64,000 bases of DNA from Kuschelorhynchus macadamiae (GCA_030620095.1 JAUTXW010005222.1:310001-374000), one strand, 5' to 3'. Counted from the first letter of the stretch, positions 38,901 through 52,610 are shown. Program-made: numbers and translations. Notes: generated from the letters alone by a model not told the origin.

Positions 38901-41050
38901 TGAGAAACATTTTCTCGGTCAAGTGAAGTCCATTCCAAATTTCGCTTGTATCGCTCGGAAGAGTTAATTTATTCTTCTTGTACAATTTGGATTTTAAGGT
39001 TAGTCAAAATTTTATTAACGGTCACAGGGTTGTGATTGGAAAATTGTTGTCAATTTTGCTTAAAAGAACCAAAGCTCAACCTGCCAATGAATCTTTTATC
39101 TTAGTATGTTTTACTATTTACTAGAATCATCAACCCCCAGCCGTATTTGAAATTTTACGTATATTCAATTAGTTTTGGGAGATTTCTAAGAGTTCTAAGT
39201 CTGTCTTATTTGTAGCTACATGTTTACGTGAATTTTATTAAAAATGCAATTAATAATAAATGTAATCTAATGTTAACCATAATTAGTAAGAGTCGTACTC
39301 AGAGGATATTTAAATATAAAAAAATTGGATTTTGCTTAATGCAAAGTTGTCTCAGAACTATCGCCTAACTACTTGACCATTTTTTCTTGGCGCATCATCT
39401 TAATTACTCAAATCAACTCCCCAAACGTATTGAGTCTCTCTCATTTCTTCTAGGAGACATTTTATTACCTAATCCTTATACGTTCAAAGTCTGATTTGCT
39501 TTAAAACTACACCCTTACAATAATTTGATAAAATAATTTTTTTTTTATAAAATGTTATTCAATTTTATTAGTCAGTGGTGTGCTCAAAACTTGTTTTTAA
39601 TATAAGAAATTAAAATTTTGTTTAATGATCAAAGACTGGCTAAAAATTATTGCTCAACCACTCACGATTGTTCTGAATAAGAATTAATATTTTACCAACT
39701 TTATGAAGGATCTTTTGTCGAGGACATAAGTAACCTAAGCTAACCCAATTTAAGCAAAATGATGTATTTTACAACTGTCTTTTTGTATCTTCTTACTTTA
39801 TAGCCACATCTTTATTACAATTTAATAACAAAAAGCCGTTGTTTTCGTTGAGTCGTTTTTAATGCCTTTTGTGGCATAATCAATTTTGTTGTCTTTTATT
39901 TTATTGTGTACATCCTTTTTCACCAAGAGACATGTACACTCAGAGATAACTTTCAACATCACGAATAATATTTAATACATCATCCAATGAAACACCTTCC
40001 TTAAGTTTACCTAAAATAGACATATTTTATTGTAAATACTACGGATTTTATGAAAATTCTTGTTTAAGTCTCAACAATCCTAACTGACACATTATCACTT
40101 GTTGAAGTAACCATTACTTCTAGATAAACAAGCATTGTTGATTTCATTACTTCTTATTAAATTAAGTAACCTTATATATTTTTCCTTTACTTTTTTAACA
40201 ATTTGAGCGTTGACAGTTATAATATTTGCTTTTACTTTAACCTGCCAGGTTTTTGACTGATGTATCGAATGAGCAGGTGGATAAAGTCTTCTATTCTATC
40301 TAGTTTCTTCAATTATTAAACACTAAAAAAAAAACAGAATAATTTAAATATATTTTTTTTCGAAAGATACAATTTTTATTTCTCTGTTTAATTAATTGGT
40401 TGGTTAAAAGAAAGTTAGTTCTTTACAGTCTATATTGACCTTATATATATTTCAAGTAAATGAGTTCGTAGTATCCGATAATTTGAAAAACTTCTATTAC
40501 GAAGATGGTCTGGAGTTAATAATCCTGATGTGTTTGACTTATTGCTGTTGTGATCATTATCTCGGGTAAGAAATATTTTAACATTCATAGATAGTGTAAA
40601 TTTATGAGAAAATGTAATTTTAAAAAGCCCACATAAAAGTATTTTATTTTTGGGTAATGGTTCTGCTTTGTGTTGCATAAAAATGTTTTCTTTCTTTAAA
40701 GCCTTGGTTACACAATGAACAAATTATATTATGAAAAAATTATACTATAAAAAATGCCTTGAAAATTGAATAAGTACGACGATACGACAAAAATAACAAG
40801 CCATAGATAGACTATAGAAACTCTTGACAGGTAACGTCATTCAACAGCTGGCTTATTACAATCACAAGATTCTCGTGAAAAATTTATATGTGCAAAACAC
40901 GCTCCATGAAAAGACCACTAAAAGTCCTAAAGCTGTCCGAAAGTTGCCAAAAGGTCAGTGACATAATAACCACTTCCATATTAGAGCTAGGTCGGTCGTT
41001 GACGTGCTAAACCGTATTATATGAAATCACGATTCTTCCACGTTTTAATT
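35976..41050. other. long AT-rich intronic stretch
   Basis: No gene recognised. Two patches are more complex: 36625-36700 (GCGCCCGCCTACTC, GCGTCAGCGAGCGCTGAAG) and 37030-37290 (AGTGAGGACGGAAGAC, AAAAGTGTCGCCTTTGCC). Neither has a frame with a known domain or a partner seen in the window. Confidence 0.45.
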
Positions 41051-41054
41051 GCGG

Positions 41055-41215
41055 AGTCGTATCACTTTCGGGAGTTGGTTACGCCAAAGGCTTTATTTTG
41101 TCAATAAAATATACTGATGCGAAAATAGACGTTTTCTTTGCACATATCTTCTTCAGAGATCTTTATATCGCGAAATCAGAATATTGAATGAGTCCGAAGG
41201 TAAAGTTTTTTTCAC
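41055..41215 (+). repeat. foldback-family scrap, copy 4
   Basis: ATCTTCTTCAGAGATCTTTATATCGCGAAATCAGAATATTGAATGA matches the middle of copy 1 (CATTTTCAGAGATCTTTAATTCACGAGATCGGAACACTGAATA). Ends are lost. Confidence 0.5.
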
Positions 41216-42445
41216 GAGTACATACGGCATCGACCAAGCTCTAACGTGGGGCGTAGCTAATTCATATAAATTCGATAGCGTTCAAAATTTTTTAATAAGT
41301 TAGGCAATATTGAAGCAAATATGTTCCAAAACGCTTGTTAGAACACGCTCGGAATTGTTTATATACATTTTAGTTTAGAATAGAGTTCAATTAAGAGAGT
41401 TATCAGAAAATATTAAAATTAATTAACCGTGTATAATAGCGATTTTATACTTCTTGCATTCATACCAATATGGATCTACTCTTCGCAGTTTTATGATACT
41501 GTATATAATAATTGAATATGTGTTTTAGCAACTGCAAAATGATACGTTTTGCTTATCTATACATATAGTAATCTATAGTATACATAACTAAGCGAGAAAA
41601 AGGGTAATAAACGGCATTTACTACAAAAAACTCCCATCAAACCATCAATGAACAAAAACCAAGAATACAAACTATAAACTAAAATAACATAAAATTCTGC
41701 TGCATCAAAATTTCTAACTGCAAGAGTCTGATAAATCTGAATTGTTTAAATTTATAATAACCGGGAGAATATCTAGGGTCTAAATAGCCTTCCCAGGCTG
41801 AGTGAATAAGATAATTCGTATTGCTGCAATAATGGGTCCATTTGTCAGGGGCGACATATTTTTGTTATACATCAGTGGGTTCATCTAGTGAAACCCATAT
41901 ACTTTGCAGTCCTAACACTTACACCCTAGCCATATTGGGCGAAAGGGAAATCCAAAGTGGTCACCGCAATATCTCAAAATTAAAGGACACTGCTGGAGAT
42001 ATTTACATACAAATAATTAATAAATAACTCAGACCAAAATAATATTCCGGAAAACCATTGTTATTCAATCCCACGCCATAGCCGTTCCATTAGTGCTCCT
42101 CGTACGCCACATCTCTTCGACCATTATAAGACTGAGAACAACAACGTAAACAACATCGATTTATTAAAAATAGCTTGGCGAACAAACCTAACCTATGGAC
42201 CACATCATCGCGTGCTCTACTAGAACATTTAAAAAAGTAATAATACAACAGCTTAGATTTCACCTAAATTGTATTATTGAATTGGTCAAACATATTAATT
42301 ATTTACGTTTCTTATTTATCTTATTATCTTGAATTAACTTACGCTGATTGATGTCAGAATTTGGTTCTATAGCGTCTTTGAGTTATTTACTGACTTATTG
42401 ATTTATTATTTTTTATTTTATTTATTTATATAGCTATTTATTGTT
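41216..42445. other. unassigned sequence upstream of a non-LTR element
   Basis: 41750-42240 is more complex than its surroundings and has a 61-codon open frame (41842-42027) without a known domain. It could be the 5' part (ORF1 region) of the non-LTR element that follows, but no ORF1 motif was seen. Confidence 0.35.
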
Positions 42446-42449
42446 TTTG

Positions 42450-45268
42450 TTTCAAATTTGAATGTTGGAGGATGTGTCTGAATTTCGCGTTGCATATTTA
42501 ATCATAAGACCTATGATAAATGGTTTTGCTGAATTTCGAGTCTTGGTAGTAGATTATGATGTATTTGCCATAAGCGAGACATGGCTTACCTATGAAGTTT
42601 CATAAAACGTTGTAACGATACCGTTAAATTCTTTCTGCAGTCGGATTCTGATTGCTGTCGCGGCGCTTATGTTGGTGTTTAAATAAAAACTGTTTTACAT
42701 ATAAAATTAAAGCAGTTCAAGTAATAAAGAAGTCTGGGCTGGAATCTATATATGAGTTCACACAAATCTTAAGAATCCTGATAACGTTATAGTTGGGATG
42801 CTTTCCCGCATTCTGACAGTGTTCTGGATATTTCTGTAGAGTCACTCGATGAATACTTATCAATAATAATTACACCACCAATTTATAAAATTGTTTTATT
42901 AGGTGACACACATGTCAGCTTTCTGGGAATCTTATATTTTAGCTAGATGATCAACACACATGGGTTTGTTCAAATTATTAAGGAACTCACCCGAATAATA
43001 CGATTGAATGAAACTCTTATAAAAGTAATGTGCACTAATGTATCCGCAGCTACTCACTATTCGGTTCGATTCGTTAATGCATGCATAAACGCAATGGCGA
43101 ATCAACGATTTGACGAATATTTCATCAACATTATTCATCAGTTCTTATTTATTTTGTTCGCATGGATTTCATGCGTTCCAATGTTTCACAATACACAATA
43201 AACCAAATATTTGATGCGAACTTTGGTTCGCCGAAGTCAAAGACTACTTTGATGATTTGCTGATTTACCGGAATTGTAGCGCAACAAATCACACGGACGA
43301 ACCGGACCCTCCATGCTATGCTGACGAATTGACAAATCAACGAATAGTAAGTAGTGGTAGGAAGATTAGATGCTGACTCTCTTTCAAACGATCAACTAAT
43401 TGTTTATAATTTTAAGCTAATTACTATTAAGTGCAAGCAAAAGTTCGTAACGTTTCTCTATTTTATGCATTTCGACGATGAGGTGTTTGAGCGGGATTAA
43501 GAACAAATAAACTGGGCTAATATTTCCTATATAAATGATTCAGATGCAAAAATTCACATTTTACTTTCCCACATCCAAACATATTTAATTGCCATGCACC
43601 TTGAAAAACAGTTAGAGTCAAGTAAACCTTTAACTCCCTGGCTAATTCCCAATATTATAGCTTTTATTCGGTAAAAATAAAGCATTTCTCAAATATAAAT
43701 CCACAAAGAATGAAGCATAATGGCTAGAATACGAGAGATTACGTAATTTTTCACTTTCCTGTGTCAGACAAGAAAAACCCGCCTATTTAACGTATTTAAA
43801 ACAACAACAAAAAAAGGATAAAGCTCGCTGGTGGTCGGCCCATAAATCTTCAAATATTTACACGAATTCTTAAAACTATTTAGAAAGAATAACGTTTTAT
43901 AATGATAATAGAAATATTGAGCGCATATTTCAAATTTAGGCCAACATATTTTCAAACTGTAACGAGGCGATAAACTCAATGAACCATAATTAAATTTTGT
44001 ACTCATAAAATTTTGTGCCCTATAACTTACGTCTTTAACTGGTTCCTTGGAAAGAATCCTTTGCATGTTCTATGCCAAAAACATGCAATTCTGAAGCTCT
44101 TACTAACCTTCTTTCAATTAGCCTACTTCCAACAATTTCGAAAAAAATATTTTTTTTTGGCAATTGACGGCTGATCTTCAAAAAAGTAATATTCTACCCA
44201 AATATCAAAGTGGATTTAGAAAAAAATGTTTAATAACACTTCAGCACTTTTGGATTCGACCGATGAAATATTTCGAAGCTTTGATAGGGATATGGTGGTC
44301 GTCTTGGTTACATTAGAATTTTCGAGGCATTTTATACTATAGATCATAATTCTGATGTGTGCAAAGTTGCTTTAATATGGTTTAGATCTAGATACTGTTA
44401 ATTTCTCTAGAAGTTATCTTTGTCAGCACTCTTAAAGTGTCATCGGAAGGTCAAGAAATAGTATCTGGTTTGCCTCAAGGGTCGATCTTAGGGTACCCCT
44501 GTTGTTCATTTTTAATTGTCACATCTATTTCCATGGGACTTAAAATGTTACAAACTGGAAGTCACATTGTCGTATAAAGAAAAAATCAAGATTGTGGTGT
44601 TATACTGGTTAAGAAATTGAAGCTTCATGAGCAAGTATTCAATTTAGTAAGGGTCGTGAATTGAAACTCAGGGTTCTGTCTGATTAATAAATTATTTCTA
44701 AACTTTAAATTGCGTAAAAAATTGGGTCGAAGCTTAGTGTTACCGGTCTTCAATTACTATAGCATAGTTTATTATCCGTCTCTTGATGTCTCGATCAAGA
44801 AAAGCGTTGATAATATACAAAATACATGTTGCCGTTCCTAGTTAAATTTCGTGAATGTGACTTTGTTTCTTTGACATTCGATCAACTAAACTGGCGAAGA
44901 ATCAATAAAATTGTTCAGTTCCACTAAACTACGTAAGTGTAGTGGATGTGTAAGTAATCGAAATAAATCCCAACCACTTTCAAGATTTCGGCGAATCATT
45001 AAAGCAAAACTTTCTAATAATCGACTTAATAGGAGTTTCAGATTTTTTCTTTTTTAAGAAAACTCTATTTTTATTATCAGTAACCTTAGTAAAATTATTA
45101 TTGTTGTTTAGTTAATAATTAATACTAGTTATTTTTTTTTCTTTTATATACATTCTGGTAGTTAGACCGTAAAGTGATTAAGTGTTAAATAGCCTTAGGT
45201 TAAACTTCGCCCTCTTTTTACTTGTATGGAAACAATATATAAATTAAAGTCGAAAAAAAAATAAAAAA
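42450..45268 (+). pseudogene. non-LTR retrotransposon (Jockey/CR1-like), dead
   Basis: Plus-strand frames give the two enzymes of a LINE in order. Endonuclease: DYDVFAISETWL (about 42557-42592), then DEYLSIIITPPIYKIVLLGD and GFVQIIKELTRI (42965 on). Reverse transcriptase: ILPKYQSGFRK (about 44190), VLVTLEFSRHFYTIDH (about 44300), SGLPQGSILGYP (44466-44501), and the C-terminal VFNYYSIVYYPSLDVSIKK and NIQNTCCR blocks (about 44740-44840). The catalytic YADD block is not visible. The element ends with TTCGCCCTCTTTTTACTTGTATGG, a tail phrase typical of these LINEs, and an A-rich tract at 45251-45268. Stops and frameshifts occur throughout. A short inverted-repeat insertion sits at 43055-43352. Confidence 0.8.
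43055..43352. repeat. possible MITE inserted in the non-LTR element
   Basis: The sequence between the endonuclease and RT parts does not read as LINE. Its ends are roughly inverted: CTACTCACTATTCGGTTCGATTCG on the left and, reversed, CTACTTACTATTCGTTGATTTG on the right, with several TTCGTTGATT / AATCAACGA repeats inside. Confidence 0.45.
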
Positions 45269-45619
45269 TATCCCTAAACGGGTTATGAGAATTAACATTT
45301 TTTTTTAAATTGGTGTGTACATCTTTTTTGCCATACCTGAAATGGTTAATTTACGAATAAAATATTACCCCAGATAAACCTACCTGGATCTTACCTAAAT
45401 ATTAGAGTATGTTACAAAATTTAGCTTTTTTTGCACAAAAATGAAGATATGAATTATTATCTCAATTAATGACGAATATGCACTTATCTATGAAAATGAC
45501 TAAAATATGCATTTGCATATGCAAATAATTTTTCTAAGCCTGGCCACTAGAAATACTTCTTTGACAAGTTTTTATTAACCTTAATTAAACACAAGTAAAA
45601 TTATGATGATTCCTGTTTA
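45269..45619. other. AT-rich intronic sequence, nothing recognised
   Basis: No domain or repeat recognised. Confidence 0.4.
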
Positions 45620-46150
45620 TCCTGTTACATAACAGGATATATTGGCTTTGCTACAAGGCAGTCGCCAGATTGCTCTTCGTCCGGGGCTCACGGTCGTTAA
45701 ATCGGCAACCCTCGAAGTCGACTCTGTACCTTATTCCAGTTTGGAGACGTTATCCGTGGGAGTACTGATAGTCGAGCTCATGGCTCTACGGTCTTCCTGA
45801 ACTTTTTAAGTTATTTTCTTAAGTTTAACTTTTTAATTTTCGAAATGCATCTTGGCTATACACCTTGTGAATACTACTGGTCTCACGAGATGTCCTTTTC
45901 TTTCAAGCTATCTCCTTACCCCTCCCACTCCCGCTACATAGCGGCCATTACGCTAATATTCTATGTAGAACTGCGTCAGACGAACGGGATAGAATGCAGG
46001 AACAACTAGGCCTCACACGTCCACTGCGTCTGCTCCCTTTCAAGCGGGGTCGTTAGTTTCCACTCTAAGCGGTTGAGTCTCCCGCTTCCCCCCGAAATAA
46101 AGCAGAAAAACCGAACACGTGGAACCACTTATGTTAATAACACAGAAGTT
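45620..46150 (+). repeat. GC-rich island, possible solo LTR
   Basis: About 525 bases of far higher GC than the neighbours. It starts TGTTACATAACAGG and ends ATGTTAATAACA, so the tips TGTTA and TAACA are inverted as in an LTR. An AATAAA lies about 45 bases before the end (CCGAAATAAAGCAG), as in many LTRs. No target-site duplication could be matched, which weakens the call. Confidence 0.4.
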
Positions 46151-47765
46151 TGCCTTCGACGAGACGAACCGGAAGACTGAAGTAAAATTATAGTCATGTG
46201 GTTTTTGTTCTTTTTAGATTATGTTTTAGTCATAGGTGTGTGAAACCAGCGCAGTTTTGTCAAAAATTTGAAAACGAATTAGTTAACTGATTTCTTTTTT
46301 GGTTACAAACGGACTAAAACAAGCCGCTATACTATAGTTTCAAAGAAAATGTAAAACATGTTTTTTATCTACAAAAATCAGAAAAAAATACGACTTCCGA
46401 TCGTTGTCCAACGCAAAAATAGGCTTGCCTATTTGATAGCGATACTCTGTAGAAATATCGTAGTGGTAAAATTTTATCTAATATGTTGTATTGCTCACTA
46501 AATTTAAATACTGATCTCTATTTTTATAAGCAAATCATTTGTCAAAAATGTTAATTTTGTTCAAGATAAAAATACAGTTTTTAAACTGCTAGAAAAAATA
46601 TTTTGTGGCCAAAAAATATATATCATCTTGTGAAATATTAGCTTCACACCAAACATTGTAGGTAATTCTTTTTGCCAGACTAAAGCACAAAATTGATGGA
46701 CAGAGAGGCAGTGTCAACCCTTGTCACTGACAAGAGCTTCAATGTTTTTTTAATAATAACAGTAGCAAATGTTAGGGTGAATCCTGAAAAAAATACCGAA
46801 AGACTTCGATTTGTTAATATTTCTACTGATTCCACATTTTGGTGAATAATAAATGAAACGATGAAAGTAAATCCTATCTATTCTATTTGTTGATCTAACG
46901 AAATTAACTAAAAACGAATTTGTCTAACATATTAGAGCATTATCGCCTCCAATTTGAATGCAAATCATAAAGTGCTGTGTGAGCCGGGAGCAGCAAATCA
47001 GATAGAAAAAATGTGTTTCCACGCTATCTGTATAAATAAACAATCTGAACAATAAACTATGTTAATTACTTAAGAATTTAGCGAAAATTAATTTGCGTAT
47101 TCAGTTTATATCAGCATGCCTAACTTCGTTTATATATTTACTATAAGTGTTCGCTCTCTTATTAACACATTACAAATCTTTAAAAAGGTCCTTCATTACC
47201 GGATTAAGAAACTTTGGATATAAATGACCTATATACTACGTTAATACACAATAATAATAATACACAAATCCATAATTTCTTAAAAGTGAGTTGAAATGTT
47301 ATTCAATATAACCATTAACATTAAACTAATTAAACTTGGGAAATAAAAGATAAAATTGCAGTGAAACGTAACATTAGAACAGATAATTGAAAAGCCTTAA
47401 TTGAATTTAAAATGCGCAGATTATTTCAGCTCCTTTTTAGTTAAAAAATACCTCGTAGACAAAGGCTAGAAAAAGTTGCCAGAATAAATGTAATTTTACT
47501 TATCTGCGTTTTCCACGCGGCTGCATCACAAAATTAAAATAGTAATAAAATTTATTGTGCTGCTCATGGAAGTTTTAAAAGAAATCTCTGACTTTCTGAC
47601 AGTCTGAATTAAGACACTTATTCAAAATTCAGTTAAACTTTACAATTCAAAGTTATATTGTACCAAGTTAGAAATTATTCACATTGTTTCACAGCACAAA
47701 ATGAATATTATTTTTAAGATTTTGATAACAGAATTTGAGTTAGTTATTTCAATTTTCTCAACAAG

Positions 47766-47768
<3 letters not shown>
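46151..47768. other. AT-rich intronic sequence
   Basis: Nothing recognised. 47450-47530 is slightly more complex (TATCTGCGTTTTCCACGCGGCTGCATCAC). Confidence 0.4.

Positions 47769-47812
<44 letters not shown>
47769..47812. repeat. (AT)n microsatellite
   Basis: Uninterrupted AT dinucleotide run of about 44 bases. Confidence 0.97.
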
Positions 47813-47816
<4 letters not shown>

Positions 47817-50530
47817 TTCTAAAAATATATTGTTCAAATATTAAAAAACAAATTCCAATGAATAAGCATCCATAGAAAAGGTAATGTGTCTAAGAGACAC
47901 CTATCTCTATATCTATCTACGTATCTTTGTTACCACACCTATAAGCCAAATGCCTGAACCAACTTTTATCAATGGGTCTTAAAAAAAAACGTTTGCATCC
48001 AGCAAGCGTTCTTCGTTTTAACAACATCAACTGTCAAAAGCAGAGTGACATTTTGTCCAATATTAAAAATCATATATTTGAGACCGGTGAAATCAGTTTG
48101 TTTTAAATTTTCCACTAAAATAGTGTAGGTTAATGTTTCTTCGTAACTGGATTCTGGATATCATAAACGATAATTTTCGATTTTAACAAGTTATACATTT
48201 AAAAAAATCCATACTGTAGCCCGCATAAACTCATTTTGTTAACGTAAATAATTAATATTTTTAAAGGTATATATTACGAAAAGATGTTTTGAGAGCACTT
48301 ATTTGAACTAAAATGATTACAAACATATATTTTTTGTAAATATCGTGATCATTTGCATGGGTTAAACATTAAAAAAAAAATAACTTGAGTAAAAGTAAAC
48401 CGATATTAGTACAAGTGACAAACAAAATCAGAAAGTGGATGTCAGTGGCGTGAATCAATATCTAGAAATACCTTGGTAAAGTACCATTATGCTCATTAGT
48501 GTAGGTTTAGTTTTTTTTTTCAAAAATATAAAAAAATATTAAAAGCAACATCATTAAATTTACATTTACAGTTTAATACAAATCCTGTTAATTTTCATAT
48601 CAGTTGCGATATCGTCCTAAAACTAAAACGAAGTTTTAGTTTTCAAAAAAACAGTTGCGGTTCAAATTTTTAAAATGACAACAGGGAAAAGAAATGTAAA
48701 TTAAAATAATAGATCAGGTATCATCTTATTTAGAGAATCGTAAATGTATCAAAATTATAAATGTAGCACAAATCTCTAATCTCCAACATTTTATTTATCC
48801 TGCGATCTTAAATTAAATTAAATTATTTTCATAAATGTGTAAAATTTAAAAAAATTATTAGAATGCTTTGTTCGGAGAAAAACAGAATTCATGTTCATGT
48901 GAAAAAAATCAAAAACTGGTTTATGGCGAATACGAGTTTAAGTGACAATGTGATTCTTTGAGAAGTGAGTATTTCTTTTTTTTTAGTGTATCTTTTTGTT
49001 TATTAAAGAACTGTAGACTTTCCGATATTCTGTTATAAAATTTATATATATTTTATTTTAACTTTTTTCGAATTTTTACTGAACTTTTTTCAAGGTCAAC
49101 TGCCATATTTGGTATTTGGTTAAATATCCGGCTCATTTAAGAGACAGATAAGGTGTCTGTCGATGCACCACATCGTCTTGTCACACTGCAGATATTATGC
49201 GAATTCACTCCAATATCCCTCTAAGTGATATTCAAAATAATACAGTTGTGTTTAAAGGTTTAAATCAATACTAATTTTCCGCATTGCAACTCACATATAT
49301 GCTATGATAAGTAAAATTCTTTCTTATTTTTTCTTTATACATGGTAGTTCAAAAGTGATGAGGTAACCTCCTGAAAATTAAAAAAAAAATCGAAAAACGG
49401 TGAAATATGTCAAATTTCTTTTTTATTTTTTCCGGTACAAAAAATATTACTTCTACTATACAGGTTAAAATATTACTTCTACTATACAAGTAGCCCTCAA
49501 AACCTTTTGTATTTTAAGGCGAAGAATAACAGAGCTCACATACAATACTATTTCAAAAAATAGGAAATATTAACACTTTCTACATTATTTATGTTTGCAC
49601 TCTATCGAAAAAAAACCAAAGCGCACCTCATTGAAAGACCTTTTTACTACGTTAATGATTTTTATAATGAATAAGACTCATTAAAATGTTTTTTATTTGT
49701 TTGTTTACTTAAATCCTTTTGAGTGTCATGTTCCAGCTGCTAGCATAGAATTTGAAAATTATTTTATAGGGGAATGAACTGTCTGAGAGTCCGTTAAAAT
49801 GTATATATAAATATTAGTTCAGTACCGTTTTTGTTAAACTTCATCAATGTCATCGCATATGTATTGTTTCTTTCCTTATTATTAAGGTCACCTAGATTCA
49901 TTAACCGCTTTACGGCAATGTTTTGTCCTAAAGAATGTTTCTTTTTTCGCGATGGTTTTATAGCTATCATGACTTGGTATATTTACAATTTATGTATTCG
50001 CATTGACCTATCGAAAAATTTGATTTTTTTTCGATTAATATTTCGTTTTTTCATTGTTTTGTTTTTTTCTTTTAAGGTAAATTTCGCTTTGTCCATAAAA
50101 TTGTAACAATTCTCCTGCGGCAATAAAGCGTACTTTTGTTTGTTTGTTTAAAAATAAAGTGATACAAATATTTCAAATTTCTTTTATTTCTTTAATTATA
50201 AAACAATCTTTCTACTATACAAGGTAACCGTAGAAGATAGAAAAGTCCGTTGAATATGCAATTATTTTTAATTTTTATAAAGATCTTTAAAAAATCGATA
50301 AAATATGACAAATTTAAACAACAGCTCCCTTAAAACAAACTTGTGGAGAAAAACGCCAAATTTGTTTTAGTTTTCGCTTGTTATTATAATACTTTTTTTT
50401 GCTTACAGAGAATGATCCTATAGCTGTTTAAAAGCAAACATATTCTTCTATTTCAGAAACCATTAAAATTTTTGAAACACAACAGATTTATTATATTTTT
50501 TGCATAAAACGTCAACTCGAGAAATTCATT

Positions 50531-50533
<3 letters not shown>
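47813..50533. other. AT-rich intronic sequence, possible LINE tail
   Basis: Unassigned. At 50100-50160 TCTCCTGCGGCAATAAAGCGTAC followed by TTTGTTTGTTTGTTTA looks like the 3' tail of a non-LTR element. The open frame just before it (49831-50106) is hydrophobic, with no known motif. Confidence 0.4.

Positions 50534-50585
<52 letters not shown>
50534..50585. repeat. (AT)n microsatellite
   Basis: Uninterrupted AT dinucleotide run of about 52 bases. Confidence 0.97.
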
Positions 50586-50587
<2 letters not shown>

Positions 50588-51837
50588 GGAAGTACTATAT
50601 TTGCAAAAACACTTTTTTATTTTCTCAGGTGCTTGTATTCTGCAATTCATAAAAAAAATAATGGGTGATTATAATTCATAGCTAGATTGTGTCTCAGGTA
50701 TATTTTAATATAACCCTCAGATCATTGACTTATTTATTTTAATGCATAATTTGTTTGTCCATTAGGATGTTACCAGTTATCTAAGAGACGATCAATTACC
50801 TAATGTTACCTTATATCCAAGCTTTTAGCGTGGCAACAACGTAAATTCAGCAATAATTATCGACGTTTAAGTGAAGTTTCACGGAATGCAATACACTTTA
50901 AGACCCTCTTCCGGCAGCAACTCCTTCAAATATTTCGTTTCAAACTGGGAAAATTTTCCCGTCTGACTGCGGCTTCCACCCGTTAATGAAGCAGGAAAAT
51001 CATGAAGTGGAACGCTTTTCCATTTTCTCCATTTTTAAGTTTTTCAACGGTAAAAGTGAGTGACTGACAGGCGTGGCGGCGGATCTTAATTGCTTTTTTT
51101 GGGGGTGATTTTTTGTGTGAACATTTAATAGTGGTGAAGTGTCTCAAAGCTTTTCCAGAATATATGATGTTGCAAAAAGAAAATCAAAGAAGAAGAAAAT
51201 CTTAAACGGTTAATGGCAATTATTGATAGTAAAGTAGTCTCAGAAATCAGATAATTTTGTATCAATATTTGTTTGTTTCCATATATCTAGTCTTTATTAA
51301 TAACATAAACAGGTTTAGCTAAGTAGATACAAGGTCTTTTCTAATATTTCACTACCCCCTCCCCTCTTGGCTTAATTTTAAGAAATATAAAAAATGCGTG
51401 ATTATATAAGTGTTAGGATTTAGTACATAATTTATTGAAAATTATTCTTTATCTAACAGGATATCTCAAAAATATCTAACAGACCTAACATACACTTTTT
51501 AGTTGAACATTCTATACATTATATGTCGATAAAATGGGTCTTTTTTGCTGATTATAAATATTTTAGGTTTAATACCGTTATTTTTAAAACAACTGAGAAA
51601 TTTGACAAAAAAACCAATGTATTCCCAATGAGTCGGCTATGTATCTTGGGTCTGCTACACGTTTTTGATCTATCTTGTATATACATAAATATAAAATACG
51701 TAAGAAATGCTAAAACTCTTGTATTTAATTTTTTTTCTCTATTACTTATATTTAGACCAATAGTGGGGTTGGCAAAATATGTGGAAAGACCTTGTACAAA
51801 GATGCATCTCTTCTTTGAATAATTTAATCATTATGGA
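50586..51837. other. intronic sequence with one complex island
   Basis: 50860-51110 is clearly more complex (GACCCTCTTCCGGCAGCAAC, CCCGTCTGACTGCGGCTTCC, GACAGGCGTGGCGGCGG) and has no inverted ends or partner seen here. The 99-codon open frame at 51523-51822 shows no known domain. Confidence 0.4.
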
Positions 51838-51894
51838 ATTTAATAAATAATTCCATTTTCCGCCTTGGCCCTACGCGGAGCTCGCTAACCTATG

Positions 51895-51945
51895 CAGGCC
51901 TGATGAGCTCTAAAAAGAGCAAAAACGCGATCGCGTTTCACCAAA
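51895..51945 (+). ncRNA. hammerhead ribozyme, decayed copy
   Basis: CTGATGA at 51900-51906, stem II GCTCT-AAAA-AGAGC with five pairs, but the GAAA block reads AAAA (G12 lost), followed by ACGCGATCGCGT. The match of core and stem II to the minus-strand partner at 52287-52328 makes the origin clear, but catalysis is not expected. Confidence 0.6.
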
Positions 51946-51981
51946 ATGAATCATTGTGTCTGCTGCGATAGAGAAGATGTT

Positions 51982-52186
<205 letters not shown>

Positions 52187-52286
52187 AGTATGTTTTCATT
52201 CCACTTACACCAACGTCATAACAAGAAAATGATCCTTGTTTGGAACATGTTCTGCATCACAGCAGACATATGATCCATTTTAGTCA

Positions 52287-52328
52287 AACGACGATCGCGA
52301 TTTCGCTCTTATTAGAGCTCATCAGGCC
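52287..52328 (-). ncRNA. hammerhead ribozyme, intact core blocks
   Basis: On the minus strand: CTGATGA, stem II GCTCT-AATA-AGAGC (five pairs), GAAA, then TCGCGATCGTC, which folds as a short stem III (CG/CG plus A-U, loop CGAT, one bulged T) ending in cleavage triplet GTC. The bases on either side (GGC before the core, GTT after the cleavage site) can form a weak three-pair stem I. All invariant core bases are present; the weak stem I and bulged T lower the expected activity. Confidence 0.75.
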
Positions 52329-52459
52329 GCCATAGACTAGCGAGCCCCGTGTAGGGCAAAGGCACAAAATTGAATCACAAAAACAACTACTCCGCTGGCT
52401 AATACCACGACCGGCGTTGAATTACATTGTGACTCCTGGCTTTCGTTGGGAGTATTAAA

Positions 52460-52461
<2 letters not shown>

Positions 52462-52544
<83 letters not shown>

Positions 52545-52545
52545 C

Positions 52546-52605
<60 letters not shown>
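52462..52605. repeat. (AT)n microsatellite with ACATAT interruptions
   Basis: AT dinucleotides interrupted at about 52540-52558 by TTTATACATATATACAT. Confidence 0.96.

Positions 52606-52610
<5 letters not shown>

Noticed and set aside
42947..43201. 84-codon open frame as a small host gene
   Set aside because: Starts in the LINE endonuclease (GFVQIIKELTRI) and runs into an inserted repeat.
49831..50106. 91-codon hydrophobic frame as a membrane protein
   Set aside because: Composition follows the T-rich DNA, no motif, and it ends at a LINE-like tail.
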